Both the position numbers and the translations under genes were made by a program. DNA of 64,000 nt from Soonwooa buanensis (GTDB lineage Bacteria; Bacteroidota; Bacteroidia; Flavobacteriales; Weeksellaceae): the NCBI RefSeq assembly GCF_900167905.1, contig NZ_FUYZ01000001.1:62001-126000 (forward strand), read 5' to 3'. The number at the start of each line of letters is the position of its first letter. Position 1 is the stretch's first letter. Under the pieces are notes generated by a model, which worked only from the letters and a program-made list of their open reading frames with translations, had not been told where the DNA came from and searched no databases. Below, piece after piece: positions 54,512 to 63,512 of this stretch.

Positions 54512-54916
54512 TTTTGTAAATAATTCATCTATTGAGAACTTGCCTGGTCCTATGAGAAGGATGACAAGAAACATAACCAAATAAAGTACCGCCATTTCTT
54601 TAACAGCGTACGGATCGGCACCATGTGCCACAAAGATTGCAACTAGCATTGTAACTATTAATATAAGACTAGCAGCTCTTGTTAAAAGCCCCAGAATTAG
54701 CAAAACAGAACATATAACTTCTGCAAATACTACTAGCACCAAAGTTATGATTGGACCAAGTCCCAAAAAATCCATAAACTGAATGTCAGCATTAGACATC
54801 AGTTTTTCTAATTTTGGATAACCATGCGACAACATCGAAGCTCCTGCAAAAACACGCAAAATTAATGCTGCTATATTTATTAAGCTTGGATTATTTTCGG
54901 AAGAAATCAGTTTCAT
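54494..54916 (-). CDS. DoxX family membrane protein
   Basis: A 140-residue protein with four transmembrane helices of the DoxX type: NIAALILRVFAGASMLSHGY, IITLVLVVFAEVICSVLLIL, AASLILIVTMLVAIFVAHGA and VLYLVMFLVILLIGPGKFSI. The SHGYPKLEKL loop and GPGKFSID near the end are typical. DoxX-type proteins take part in quinone-linked or redox-stress functions; the specific role here is unclear. Gene alone, just upstream of era in the other order of transcription. Confidence 0.9.
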   Translation of the reverse strand: MKLISSENNPSLINIAALILRVFAGASMLSHGYPKLEKLMSNADIQFMDFLGLGPIITLVLVVFAEVICSVLLILGLLTRAASLILIVTMLVAIFVAHGADPYAVKEMAVLYLVMFLVILLIGPGKFSIDELFTKKEIRY

Positions 54917-54960
54917 TAGTATGTGTTTAGTTCAAATCTACAAAATAAGTTTCAAAAAGC

Positions 54961-55836
54961 CTATCTATAACCGAAATTTTTGAGATCGCGTTCGTTTTTG
55001 CGCCAATCTTTTTTAACTTTTACAAAAAGATTAAGATGGATTTTTTTACCGAAAAACTTCTCCAAATCAACACGTGCTTCTGTCCCAACTTTCTTTATTG
55101 CATCACCTTTGTGACCAATGATAATACCTTTTTGAGAATCACGCTCAACATAGATTATTGAATCGATCAAGATAACACCTTCTTTTTCTTTAAAAATCTC
55201 AGTCACCACTTCCACAGAATATGGAATTTCTTTATCGTAGTTCAAAAGGATTTTTTCACGGATACATTCATTAACGAAAAAACGCTCCGATTTATCTGTA
55301 AATTGATCTTTATAGTAATACGGTGGATTTTCTGGTAAAAGCGATTTTAATTTAGGAAGAATATATTCCGTATTATAAGCTTTAAGCGCTGACACTGGCA
55401 AAATCTCCGCTTTCGGGATTTTATTATGCCAATATTCTACTTTTGCTTCCAATTCGGCTTGGTTACTAAGGTCAACTTTATTTAACAATAATAAAACAGG
55501 AACCGGAATTTTATTTAATTTATCAATCAAAAATTCTGATGGTTCTTCTTTATCCATCGCATCTACAATGAAAAGGAAAACATCGGCATCTTGAAGACTT
55601 TCTTTTACAAAATCCATCATCTTCTCCTGAAGCCCATATTTAGGATCAAGAACACCTGGCGTGTCCGAGAAAACGATTTGCAAATCGTCTTCATTATAAA
55701 TTCCGAAAATTCTATGTCTGGTGGTTTGCGCCTTTTGCGTTACAATCGCCAACTTCTCTCCCATCAATTGATTAAGAAGTGTAGATTTACCAGCATTTGG
55801 CTTACCAACTATATTTACAAAACCTGCTCTATGCAT
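54961..55836 (-). CDS. era: GTPase Era
   Basis: Essential ribosome-associated GTPase, acting in 16S rRNA maturation of the 30S subunit. The 291 residues have the P-loop GKPNAGKST (11-19), SDTPG switch region, LNKVD (G4) and a SALKAYNT G5, then the KH RNA-binding domain with GIIIGHKGDAIKKVG at about 245-260. Starts MHRAGFVNIVGKPNAGKST, the standard N-terminus. A TAACTTTG -7 element lies 24 bp upstream; the divergent nrnA promoter is close. Confidence 0.98.
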   Translation of the reverse strand: MHRAGFVNIVGKPNAGKSTLLNQLMGEKLAIVTQKAQTTRHRIFGIYNEDDLQIVFSDTPGVLDPKYGLQEKMMDFVKESLQDADVFLFIVDAMDKEEPSEFLIDKLNKIPVPVLLLLNKVDLSNQAELEAKVEYWHNKIPKAEILPVSALKAYNTEYILPKLKSLLPENPPYYYKDQFTDKSERFFVNECIREKILLNYDKEIPYSVEVVTEIFKEKEGVILIDSIIYVERDSQKGIIIGHKGDAIKKVGTEARVDLEKFFGKKIHLNLFVKVKKDWRKNERDLKNFGYR

Positions 55837-55859
55837 TTATTTAATTCTTTAAAGATTTG

Positions 55860-55867
55860 CAAAGTTA
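55860..55867 (-). promoter_or_regulatory. Bacteroidota -7 promoter element for era
   Basis: Minus-strand TAACTTTG, 24 bp before the era start. Confidence 0.55.
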
Positions 55868-55939
55868 AGGATATTAAAATGTAAATTCTAATTTTAAATT
55901 CTAAACCAATCTGACTTCTGACATCCCATCAAATTTCCT

Positions 55940-55947
55940 TACATTTG
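55940..55947 (+). promoter_or_regulatory. Bacteroidota -7 promoter element for the nrnA-like gene
   Basis: TACATTTG, 28 bp before the start codon. Confidence 0.55.
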
Positions 55948-55975
55948 AGCCTTCAAAAAAATAGAATTTTAAAAC

Positions 55976-56980
55976 ATGTTTAGTCCTCAAGAACTTTCTG
56001 AAATCACAAAACTATTAACACCAGACCACAACATCGTTATCACGACGCATCATAATCCTGACGGCGACGCGGTGGGTTCTAGCCTTGGACTTTATCATTT
56101 TTTAAAAACTAAAGGTATCGAAGCAACGGTTCTTACACCCAACGATTTTCCAAAATTCCTAAAATGGATGCCCGACGCAAAGAAAATTGTTATCAGCGAG
56201 TATAAGCGAAAAATAGCTGGAGAAGCTCTGTACAACGCAGATGTTGTATTTTGTCTTGATTATAATGCTACTGCGCGAGCTGGCGTTATTGGAGAATGGG
56301 TAAGAAAATCACACGCTAAAAAAATCCTTATCGATCATCATCAAATGCCAGAGAATTTTGATTATGTATATTCTGATACTAGCGTCCCTGCAACTTGCCA
56401 GATGGTTTATCATTTCATCGAAGCTTTAGGAGAAGAAAATGCCGTTAATCAAGATATCGCGGAATGTCTTTACACAGGAATTATGACAGACACTGGCGGT
56501 TTTAGATTCCGATCTACAAGTGCTACGACACACCGAATTGTTGCCAACCTCATCGAAAAAGGTGCAGATCCTGCAAAAATTACGAGTAACACTTGGGACA
56601 ACAATACCATTTCGAGGCTTAATCTTTTGTCTCTAGTTTTGGGACGCATCGAAGTTGTAAAAGATGGCAAAGTTGCAATACTTTGGCTAAAACGCGAAGA
56701 GTTAAAATCTCTAGGTTTCGAAAAAGGCGATACAGAAGGTTTCGTTAATTATGGTTTAAGCATCGCTGGAACCAAAATGGCGGCTTTCTTTATGGAAGAT
56801 TTGTATGAAGATTTTATTAAAATTTCGTTCCGTTCTAAAGATGATGTTGACACCAATCAGTTTGCTAGAAAGTATTTTAATGGTGGTGGTCACATTAACG
56901 CATCAGGCGGCAAGTATCTCAAAAATATTGAAGACACAATCGAAGATTTTAAAAACATAATAGAAAAAGAGGATTTTTAG
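55976..56980 (+). CDS. nrnA: DHH-DHHA1 phosphoesterase, NrnA-like nanoRNase / pAp phosphatase
   Basis: A 334-residue two-domain phosphoesterase that degrades short RNA oligomers and 3'-phosphoadenosine 5'-phosphate. The DHH domain (about 1-185) carries TTHHNPDGDAVGSSLGL, VFCLDYNATARAG, LIDHHQMPENFDYV and TGIMTDTGGFRF, which make up the Mn-binding motifs. The DHHA1 domain (215-330) ends with the substrate-binding glycine motif NGGGHINASGG. Length is right for the family. The stop codon lies inside a terminator hairpin. Confidence 0.95.
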   Translation: MFSPQELSEITKLLTPDHNIVITTHHNPDGDAVGSSLGLYHFLKTKGIEATVLTPNDFPKFLKWMPDAKKIVISEYKRKIAGEALYNADVVFCLDYNATARAGVIGEWVRKSHAKKILIDHHQMPENFDYVYSDTSVPATCQMVYHFIEALGEENAVNQDIAECLYTGIMTDTGGFRFRSTSATTHRIVANLIEKGADPAKITSNTWDNNTISRLNLLSLVLGRIEVVKDGKVAILWLKREELKSLGFEKGDTEGFVNYGLSIAGTKMAAFFMEDLYEDFIKISFRSKDDVDTNQFARKYFNGGGHINASGGKYLKNIEDTIEDFKNIIEKEDF

Positions 56981-56991
56981 TCCTCTTTTTT
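56966..56991 (+). terminator. Terminator overlapping the nrnA stop codon
   Basis: AGAGGA-TTTTTAG-TCCTCT followed by TTTTTATT. The stop codon TAG (56978-56980) forms part of the loop. Confidence 0.8.
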
Positions 56992-57095
56992 ATTGCCTAG
57001 TTTTAAAAAAAAATTCAATAACGAAATGCTGTAAAAAATTCGATAAAAAGTCAATCTAATTTTTAAAACATTTAATTTTATAAAAAATATTAAAG

Positions 57096-57761
57096 ATGGA
57101 AAACCAGATTAAAACCACGACTTTAAATTTTCTTTCAAAGCTTGAAATCAATAACAACCGCGATTGGTTTAATGAAAATAAAAATTTGTACGTTGAAGCG
57201 CAACAGAATTTCATTACAGTTGTTGATGATATTATTCAAGGGATTTCAAATTTTGACAGTAGCGTTCAAAAATTGGAAGCTAAAAGTTGTGTTTTCAGAA
57301 TATACAAAGACACGCGATTTTCGAAAGATAAAACACCTTACAAAACCAATATGGGCGCTTCTTTAGCAGAAAAAGGAACTAAAACGCTGAGTCACGCTGG
57401 TTATTATATCCATCTACAACCTGGTCAATCTTTTTTAGCTGGCGGCGTTTACATGACCGAAACGGCTAATCTTAAATTACTTAGACAAAAAATAAGTGGC
57501 GAATCCGAGGAATTTTTGAATATTTTAAATAACAAAAGCTTTAAGAAAAATCTAGAACTTCGTGGTGATCGATTGGTTAAGGCTCCACAAGGATTTGACA
57601 AAGAAGATCCGATGGCGGATTATCTTAAATACAAGCAGTTCACGGTTTTTCATCAATTGACGGATGAAGAAGTTTTAGATAAAAATTTTGTTGGGAAAGC
57701 TGTTAAGATTTTTAAAGAAATTTATCCATTTAATCAGTTTTTGAATGAGGCTTTGGCTTAA
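57096..57761 (+). CDS. DUF2461 domain protein
   Basis: A 221-residue DUF2461 (TIGR02453) protein. The pattern NNRDWFNENKNLYVEAQQNF near the start, CVFRIYKDTRFSKDKTPYKT and YYIHLQPGQSFLAGGVYMT mark the family. The function is not established; it is cytoplasmic, with no signal. It ends 2 bp from the convergent membrane-protein gene. Confidence 0.93.
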   Translation: MENQIKTTTLNFLSKLEINNNRDWFNENKNLYVEAQQNFITVVDDIIQGISNFDSSVQKLEAKSCVFRIYKDTRFSKDKTPYKTNMGASLAEKGTKTLSHAGYYIHLQPGQSFLAGGVYMTETANLKLLRQKISGESEEFLNILNNKSFKKNLELRGDRLVKAPQGFDKEDPMADYLKYKQFTVFHQLTDEEVLDKNFVGKAVKIFKEIYPFNQFLNEALA

Positions 57762-57763
57762 AA

Positions 57764-58426
57764 TTAAACTTCATTTTCCTCTTCCATATTTTCCCAATAT
57801 TTAGGATTTGAAAGGATAAAACTAATAATATCGCCGACAACTTTCATTACCAAAATATAACCAGACAACATTGCGAACAACGGAATATAAAACTTAAAAA
57901 ACGGTATTGCAATAAGATCTGAAGCGCTTGCATTAGAATATGTTAAGCGTTTTTTGTTGTTTTGATAATACAAAATTCCGTTTGCGATTGCCCAAAATGA
58001 AGACAATAAATCGGACCATTGAAAAACAAACTCCCCTTCATTTTTCCAAAGATTAAATGCATAAAAAATGGCTAACATGAAAACACTGACAAAGCATCCC
58101 ATTATTAAAAAAATTGCAGCAAAAATCGAATCTCCCGTTTCGTCTTTGTCGATGTAAGATCCAAATTCTTTTCTGTTCTTGTCAGTTTTCTTACGGGTTC
58201 TGTTGAGTCTGTATTTCTTTTTGAGATACTTAATCGGTGTATTTCGGATTAAAAAATAATGCGCAACAATCAAACAAAAAGTTTGGATAATCTGAATAAC
58301 AACAAGATTGTACAGAAACTCAATATTACTTCCATAACGAAAAACGACGAAAAGATTCAATAGTAAAATGCTCCAAAATAGTGGATCTTTTAGGAGCTTA
58401 TCAAGTGAAAAATTTCGTTTTAGCAT
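57764..58426 (-). CDS. Hypothetical membrane protein
   Basis: A 220-residue integral membrane protein with about five predicted helices: near residues 17-30, 36-56, 102-126 (FAAIFLIMGCFVSVFMLAIF), 137-152 and 174-205. A basic cytoplasmic loop (about 62-92) with KKKYRLNRTRKKTDKNRKEF separates helices 2 and 3. No family recognised and no partner in an operon. Confidence 0.7.
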   Translation of the reverse strand: MLKRNFSLDKLLKDPLFWSILLLNLFVVFRYGSNIEFLYNLVVIQIIQTFCLIVAHYFLIRNTPIKYLKKKYRLNRTRKKTDKNRKEFGSYIDKDETGDSIFAAIFLIMGCFVSVFMLAIFYAFNLWKNEGEFVFQWSDLLSSFWAIANGILYYQNNKKRLTYSNASASDLIAIPFFKFYIPLFAMLSGYILVMKVVGDIISFILSNPKYWENMEEENEV

Positions 58427-58462
58427 TTATTACAATAATTGATTTTAAAGATAATATTTAAT

Positions 58463-58502
58463 CATAAAAAAACAGCAGCAAAACTAAATTTGCTGCTGTT
58501 AA
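58463..58502 (-). terminator. Terminator of gcvP
   Basis: AACAGCAGCAAA (58471-58482) pairs with TTTGCTGCTGTT (58489-58500); the minus-strand tail is T7. Confidence 0.85.
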
Positions 58503-58531
58503 TATCTAAATTTTTCGTTGAGAAAAATTAA

Positions 58532-61390
58532 TTACATATAAGCTTCGATTGGCTCACAAGTACAAACTAAATTTCTGTCTCCGTAAGCTTCATCAATTCT
58601 AGAAACTGTTGCGAAGAATTTGTGATCGCGTACCCAATCTAATGGATAAGCTGCTTTTTCTCTTCCGTAAGGTTTGTCCCAAGCGTCAGAAATAATCACT
58701 TGCTCTGTGTGAGGCGCATTTTTCAACACGTTATTTTCTTTATCAGCTTCACCATTTGCAATCTCGTCAATCTCTTGTTTAATAGAGATTAAAGCTTCGG
58801 CAAATCTGTCAATTTCCGACTTAGATTCAGATTCTGTTGGTTCGATCATCAAAGTTCCAGCAACTGGGAAACTCACTGTTGGCGCGTGGAATCCGTAATC
58901 CATCAATCGTTTTGCAACATCTGCCACTTCAATTCCTAAAGCTTTGAACTGACGGAAATCTACGATACACTCATGCGCTACTCTTCCGTGCTCATTTGAA
59001 TATAAAATTGGGAAGTGATCTGCAAGAATTTCTTTAAGATAATTAGCGTTAAGAATCGCGTGTTCAGTCGCTTTCATAAGCCCTGAAGTTCCTAACAATT
59101 TGATGTAAGCATACGAAATGTTTAGGATTAAACCTGATCCGTAAGGTGCTGCAGAAATTGCGTCAATAGCCTCTTTACCACCAGTTTGGATGTTCGCATT
59201 GCTTGGCAAGAATCGTACTAAATGCTCAGCAACACAGATTGGACCAACACCAGGACCACCACCACCGTGAGGAATAGCGAAAGTCTTGTGCAAGTTAAGG
59301 TGGCAAACGTCAGCACCAATATTACCTGGACTTGTGTAGCCAACTTGCGCATTCATGTTTGCACCATCCATATAGACTTGTCCACCGTGTTGGTGAATAA
59401 GATCTGTAATTTCTTTTACGTTTTTATCAAAGAAACCATAAGTCGATGGATACGTAATCATAATCGCAGAAAGGTTTTCTGAATGTTGCTCTACTTTAGC
59501 TTTTAGATCTTCGAAATCGATTTCTCCGTTTTCTAAATTTTTAACAACAACGATTTTCATTCCTGCCATTGCAGCCGATGCTGGGTTAGTACCGTGTGCA
59601 GATTGAGGGATAACCACAACATTTCTGTGAAGTTCACCTCTAGATTTATGATATTCGCGAATTACCATTAATCCTGCATATTCACCTTGCGCACCAGAGT
59701 TTGGTTGAAGAGAAGTTCCTGCAAAACCTGTAATTTCTGCTAAATCTTTTTCTAATTCTTTAATTAATTTTTGATAACCTCCAGCTTGCTCTCTTGGTAC
59801 AAATGGATGAACACTTCCCCATTCTCCCCAAGATAAAGGAATCATTTGCGTCGCTGCATTTAACTTCATTGTACAAGAACCTAAAGAAATCATCGAATGC
59901 GTCAATGATAAATCTTTACGCTCTAGACGCTTAATGTAACGCATCAATTCTGTCTCTGTATGATATTTATTGAAAACCTCTTCTTTAAGGATTTCATCAT
60001 TTCTAAGCATATCAGCAGGAATCGTGATTTCCTCTTTTAATTCTAATTGGTAAGCTTGTTTACCTTTAAAACTAGCAAAAGCTTCTACCAATTTTTGAAG
60101 TTTATCAATTGTAGAAGTTTCGTTGATTGAAATACTGATGAAACCTTGTGTAAAGTAGTTAAGGTTAATTTTTTGATCAAGCATTAACATCTTTAAAGAT
60201 GCTTTCTCTTCCTCATGAATTCTAAATTTAACCGTATCAAATACTGGTTCAGCAACAACATCATAACCTAAAACTTTAAGCGCATCGCGAAGAGCATTTG
60301 CTTTGTAATGAATTTGATTTGCGATAAAATCTAAACCTTTTGGACCATGATACACAGCGTACATACCAGCCATAACCGCTAGCAATACTTGTGCTGTACA
60401 AATGTTAGATGTTGCTTTTTCTCTTTTAATATGTTGCTCTCTCGTTTGTAAAGCCATACGAAGCGCACGTCTTCCGTACATATCTTGAGAAACCCCAATA
60501 ATACGTCCAGGAATATCTCTTTTATAATCTTCTTTACAAGCAAAGAAAGCGGCGTGTGGACCACCATAACCCATCGGAATTCCGAAACGTTGTGTCGTAC
60601 CAACCGCACAATCTGCGCCCATAGAAGCAGGAGATTTTAGTTTCACCAAAGCCATTGGATCACAAGCAACAACCACTTGAAGATCTAAGTTTTTGTATTC
60701 AGCAATTTTTTCTGTGTAATCGATAACAACTCCATTTTTTCCTGGATATTGTAAAAGCACACCGTAATAAGAGTCGTTAAGTTGGTGCTCTTCAAAATTA
60801 CCAACGATAAGCTCAATTTCTAAACCTTCTGCTTTAGTTTTAAGAACCGAGATCGTTTGTGGTAACACCAAATCCGAAACAAAAAACTTGTTAGCATTGG
60901 CTTTCTTTTGATCTTTAGTTCTGTTGTTATAGAACATGTGCATCGCTTCAGCAGCGGCAGTTGACTCATCCAATAATGATGCATTTGCCAATTGGAACCC
61001 TGTTAAATCGCAAACAACCGTTTGGAAATTAAGCAAAGCTTCTAGACGTCCTTGTGCGATCTCAGCTTGGTATGGCGTGTAAGCTGTGTACCAAGACGGA
61101 TTTTCCAAAATGTTTCTTTGGATAGCCGATGGCAAAATTGTATTAAAATATCCAAATCCAATGTAATTGTCAAACATTGTATTTTGAGATGCCAAATCTT
61201 TAGAATGCAATAACATTTCGTACTCCGAAAGTGGCGCCGAAATATCAAGGTCTTTTTCTAGTCTAATAGCATCTGGAATGGTTTGCGAAATAAGTTGTTC
61301 TACAGAATCAACGCCTATTCTTTTTAACATTGCCGCTTTATCAGCGTCGTTCAGGCTTATGTGACGGTTCACAAACTGCTGTGTATTCAT
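58532..61390 (-). CDS. gcvP: Glycine dehydrogenase (aminomethyl-transferring), P protein
   Basis: Decarboxylates glycine and passes the aminomethyl group to the lipoylated H protein in the glycine cleavage system. The single-chain 952-residue type, with duplicated PLP-fold halves. The Schiff-base lysine is Lys702 in LNLHKTFAIPHGGGGPG. GSCTMKLNAATQMIPLSW, QPNSGAQGEYAGLMVI and GFHAPTVSFPVAGTLMIEPT are family blocks. The gcvT and gcvH partners are not in the window. No gcvA/glycine riboswitch is visible upstream. Confidence 0.98.
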   Translation of the reverse strand: MNTQQFVNRHISLNDADKAAMLKRIGVDSVEQLISQTIPDAIRLEKDLDISAPLSEYEMLLHSKDLASQNTMFDNYIGFGYFNTILPSAIQRNILENPSWYTAYTPYQAEIAQGRLEALLNFQTVVCDLTGFQLANASLLDESTAAAEAMHMFYNNRTKDQKKANANKFFVSDLVLPQTISVLKTKAEGLEIELIVGNFEEHQLNDSYYGVLLQYPGKNGVVIDYTEKIAEYKNLDLQVVVACDPMALVKLKSPASMGADCAVGTTQRFGIPMGYGGPHAAFFACKEDYKRDIPGRIIGVSQDMYGRRALRMALQTREQHIKREKATSNICTAQVLLAVMAGMYAVYHGPKGLDFIANQIHYKANALRDALKVLGYDVVAEPVFDTVKFRIHEEEKASLKMLMLDQKINLNYFTQGFISISINETSTIDKLQKLVEAFASFKGKQAYQLELKEEITIPADMLRNDEILKEEVFNKYHTETELMRYIKRLERKDLSLTHSMISLGSCTMKLNAATQMIPLSWGEWGSVHPFVPREQAGGYQKLIKELEKDLAEITGFAGTSLQPNSGAQGEYAGLMVIREYHKSRGELHRNVVVIPQSAHGTNPASAAMAGMKIVVVKNLENGEIDFEDLKAKVEQHSENLSAIMITYPSTYGFFDKNVKEITDLIHQHGGQVYMDGANMNAQVGYTSPGNIGADVCHLNLHKTFAIPHGGGGPGVGPICVAEHLVRFLPSNANIQTGGKEAIDAISAAPYGSGLILNISYAYIKLLGTSGLMKATEHAILNANYLKEILADHFPILYSNEHGRVAHECIVDFRQFKALGIEVADVAKRLMDYGFHAPTVSFPVAGTLMIEPTESESKSEIDRFAEALISIKQEIDEIANGEADKENNVLKNAPHTEQVIISDAWDKPYGREKAAYPLDWVRDHKFFATVSRIDEAYGDRNLVCTCEPIEAYM

Positions 61391-61557
61391 TTATACTTTT
61401 TATTAGGAATTATCAAATATTAATGAGCGTAAATTTACGATAAATAACAGAAATTACAAAGCCTATTATTCATGACATATTAGCAATCGCAACAATTGAT
61501 AAAACTTATAAAATATTCAAATCCGAAAGACTAATTTAGAATTATTAAAAATATTGT

Positions 61558-61587
61558 TTGTAATTATTCTAAATTAATTTATATTTG
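61558..61587 (+). promoter_or_regulatory. Consensus Bacteroidota promoter of the Cys-rich miniprotein
   Basis: TTG at 61558-61560 and TATATTTG at 61580-61587, spacer exactly 19 bp. The ATG starts 4 bp later, so the mRNA would be leaderless or nearly so. Confidence 0.78.
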
Positions 61588-61591
61588 CAGT

Positions 61592-61744
61592 ATGAATCAG
61601 CCAATTATTGCTTTTAAAATTCCAGCTTTGACGCCAGCATTTTCTAACAATACCGAATTGTATTGCGAAAAAAAGAATTGTTGCAAAAAATTTAAAAAAG
61701 GGAAACGTTGCAAAAAATGCCCTGGTAGAGCCAAAATGGCTTAG
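61592..61744 (+). CDS. Cys-rich basic miniprotein (50 residues)
   Basis: A 50-residue product with N-terminal [17 protein letters not shown] and a C-terminal basic half with five cysteines in a CxxxxCC-x8-CxxC-like array ([20 protein letters not shown], residues 24-43). That looks like a small zinc-binding or disulphide unit. It has the best promoter of the window. Its stop overlaps by a few bases the stop of the convergent DnaJ-like gene. I know of short proteins like this in related genomes, but no function. Confidence 0.72.
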   Translation: MNQPIIAFKIPALTPAFSNNTELYCEKKNCCKKFKKGKRCKKCPGRAKMA

Positions 61745-62427
61745 AACAAAGCAAAAACTTTTTTTAGTACCAACAGAATAAAAGCAATTAACAGAACAAT
61801 TGTTACAACTTTAATTCTATAAGCTAAAAACCGCTTATCTCTTCTAAATAACGGAGAACTCGTTGGTCTAGGATGATGTTCTTCTCTCCTATTATTAAGA
61901 CGTTCTTTAACCTGAGGTTCTTCATCAAGCTCTCCAACTTCTAATTGTGTAATAGTAATGGCTTGCACAACAGTTTTATGAATCGCCGTATTGGTCGCAT
62001 GTAACAACAACTGGAACTTTCCTTGGCTATCAAATTGTGTAATCTTAAAACGTCTTTCTCCATTAACTTTTTCTAGTCCAAATGGAATAATCTTCACCAA
62101 GTCAGCATCGTAAGTCTGCCAATATAATCTAATCTCATCACCAACACGCGCACGAATTTTATCTGAATGAAACTTCTGAATCTTCGGAGGTAGCGTCGAC
62201 TTTATATTTCTTTGAACTGAATTAAATTGGTTGTCGTAAGATTTGCGTCTATCCACATCAATCAAAACTTCGTAAGCTTCCTGAACTTCGCGAAAACGCA
62301 ATTCAAAAAACTCATCATTATCATTTTTATCAGGATGATACTTCATCGACAATTTTCGATAAGCCTTTTTAATGTCCTCTGCGGAAGCATCTTCGCTAAC
62401 ACCTAAAAAATAATAATAGTTCTTCAT
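61741..62427 (-). CDS. J-domain protein with C-terminal membrane anchor
   Basis: A 228-residue protein. Residues 1-68 form a J domain with the essential HPD motif ([13 protein letters not shown], His31-Asp33 approximately) that stimulates Hsp70 (DnaK) ATPase. No G/F or zinc-finger regions follow. Residues 75-185 are beta-rich, then a basic linker and one hydrophobic helix ([19 protein letters not shown], about 207-225). So a membrane-tethered co-chaperone (type III). Its stop codon overlaps the convergent miniprotein gene. Confidence 0.88.
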   Translation of the reverse strand: MKNYYYFLGVSEDASAEDIKKAYRKLSMKYHPDKNDNDEFFELRFREVQEAYEVLIDVDRRKSYDNQFNSVQRNIKSTLPPKIQKFHSDKIRARVGDEIRLYWQTYDADLVKIIPFGLEKVNGERRFKITQFDSQGKFQLLLHATNTAIHKTVVQAITITQLEVGELDEEPQVKERLNNRREEHHPRPTSSPLFRRDKRFLAYRIKVVTIVLLIAFILLVLKKVFALF

Positions 62428-62502
62428 TTTAATTCTAGTACAAAAATAAAAAAACGAAGAGAGATTTCCCTTCGTTTCTAGATATTTTTAATTTTTGTAA
62501 TG

Positions 62503-62904
62503 TTACTTCAAAGAATGAAGTCCCACCATATTTCCTTCTGTATCGGTAATCAAAGACATAAATCCGAATTCACCGATTCCCATTTTTGGTTTAAAAACTT
62601 TTCCTCCTGCAGCTTCTACTCTACTTTCTTCCATACTGCAATCTTAACAAGTAAAATATACAATTGTGCTATTTCCGCCGCTTGGCACGCCTTGCATTTG
62701 GACTAAAGCGCCAGAACAACCAGGAAGCAACTCATCGTTATCGCCTTCCATTGGGAAGCCAACCATATTCATACTTTCGTCTGTAGGATCTGTCATTTGC
62801 ATCATTTTCTTTTGCAAAATTTCCTCATAAAATTTTTGAGCTCTGCTCATATCTTGAACATAAATCTCGAACCAGCATACTGGATTTGTTTTTATAATTT
62901 CCAT
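62503..62904 (-). pseudogene. VOC family (glyoxalase-like) gene interrupted by a nonsense codon
   Basis: A glyoxalase/bleomycin-resistance fold protein. The first 86 codons (IIKTNPVCWFEIYVQDMSRA onward) end at TAA 62644-62646. The same frame then continues without a break for 46 codons (DCSMEESRVEAAGGKVFKPK, GIGEFGFMSLITDTEGNMVG) to a natural stop at 62503-62505, giving the full-length 133-residue VOC architecture. A single substitution, for example GAA to TAA, explains the loss. The truncated product would lack the last part of the metal/active-site fold. A tolerated sequencing error is the alternative. Confidence 0.88.
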
Positions 62905-62912
62905 ATTAAAAT

Positions 62913-63344
62913 TTATTTTAGGTTTTCGTCATTATAATTTATCATCCAACCGATTCCGAATTTATCTTGGAAACATCCAAAATAATCGCCCCAGAATTGG
63001 TCTTCCAATGGCATTTCTATTGTTCCGCCAGCTGAAAGTCCTTTGAAAAGGCGATCTGCATCTTCTCGAGAATCTGGGAAAATAGAAATATAATTGTTAT
63101 TTCCCTTCGCTAACGTTTGTCCGAATTCTGGAATAATATCCGAACCCATCAAAAGGTCGCCACCAATCGGCAACGCAATGTGCATCACACGTTTTTTAGA
63201 ATCTTCTGATAAATTTTCTGTTCCTGGAGCGTTTCCCATTCTGTGAATTTCACCTGCGAACTCTCCTCCGAAAACTGATTTATAAAAATTGAATGCTTCT
63301 TCAGCTTGACCATCAAAATTGAGGTATGAATTTAATTTTGGCAT
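62913..63344 (-). CDS. VOC family protein, PhnB/YjdN-like
   Basis: A 143-residue single-domain VOC (glyoxalase-like) protein with the PhnB/YjdN pattern: LNSYLNFDGQAEEAFNFYKS at the start, GGEFAGEIHRMG, HIALPIGGDLLMGSDIIPEF and the ending FWGDYFGCFQDKFGIGWMIN. No catalytic assignment. It is 8 bp upstream of the interrupted VOC gene in the direction of transcription, so the two form a related pair. Confidence 0.92.
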   Translation of the reverse strand: MPKLNSYLNFDGQAEEAFNFYKSVFGGEFAGEIHRMGNAPGTENLSEDSKKRVMHIALPIGGDLLMGSDIIPEFGQTLAKGNNNYISIFPDSREDADRLFKGLSAGGTIEMPLEDQFWGDYFGCFQDKFGIGWMINYNDENLK

Positions 63345-63354
63345 AATTGATTTT

Positions 63355-63512
63355 GTTTTTGGTGTTTTGTTTTTTTGTTTCTTTTGTTTTTTGTTGAAAG
63401 TTTGAGGTTTAAAGTTAAAATCTTGGTTCTTTCTCCTTTTTACTTGTCTCTTTTTTCTTTTTCCTTGGTTCTTGATTCTTGGCTCTCGAATCTAACTTCT
63501 AATTTCTAACTT
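63355..63512 (+). repeat. Pyrimidine-rich low-complexity spacer with short repeats
   Basis: About 160 bp with strong strand bias towards T and C. It has runs such as TTTTGTTTTT, many TTCTT and CTTGG/TTGGTTCTT words, and at the end the repeated words TAACTTCTAA and TAATTTCTAA (63485-63512). No coding frame. Resembles the short-repeat spacer at 34377 in being a degenerate tandem region next to a gene. Confidence 0.7.
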
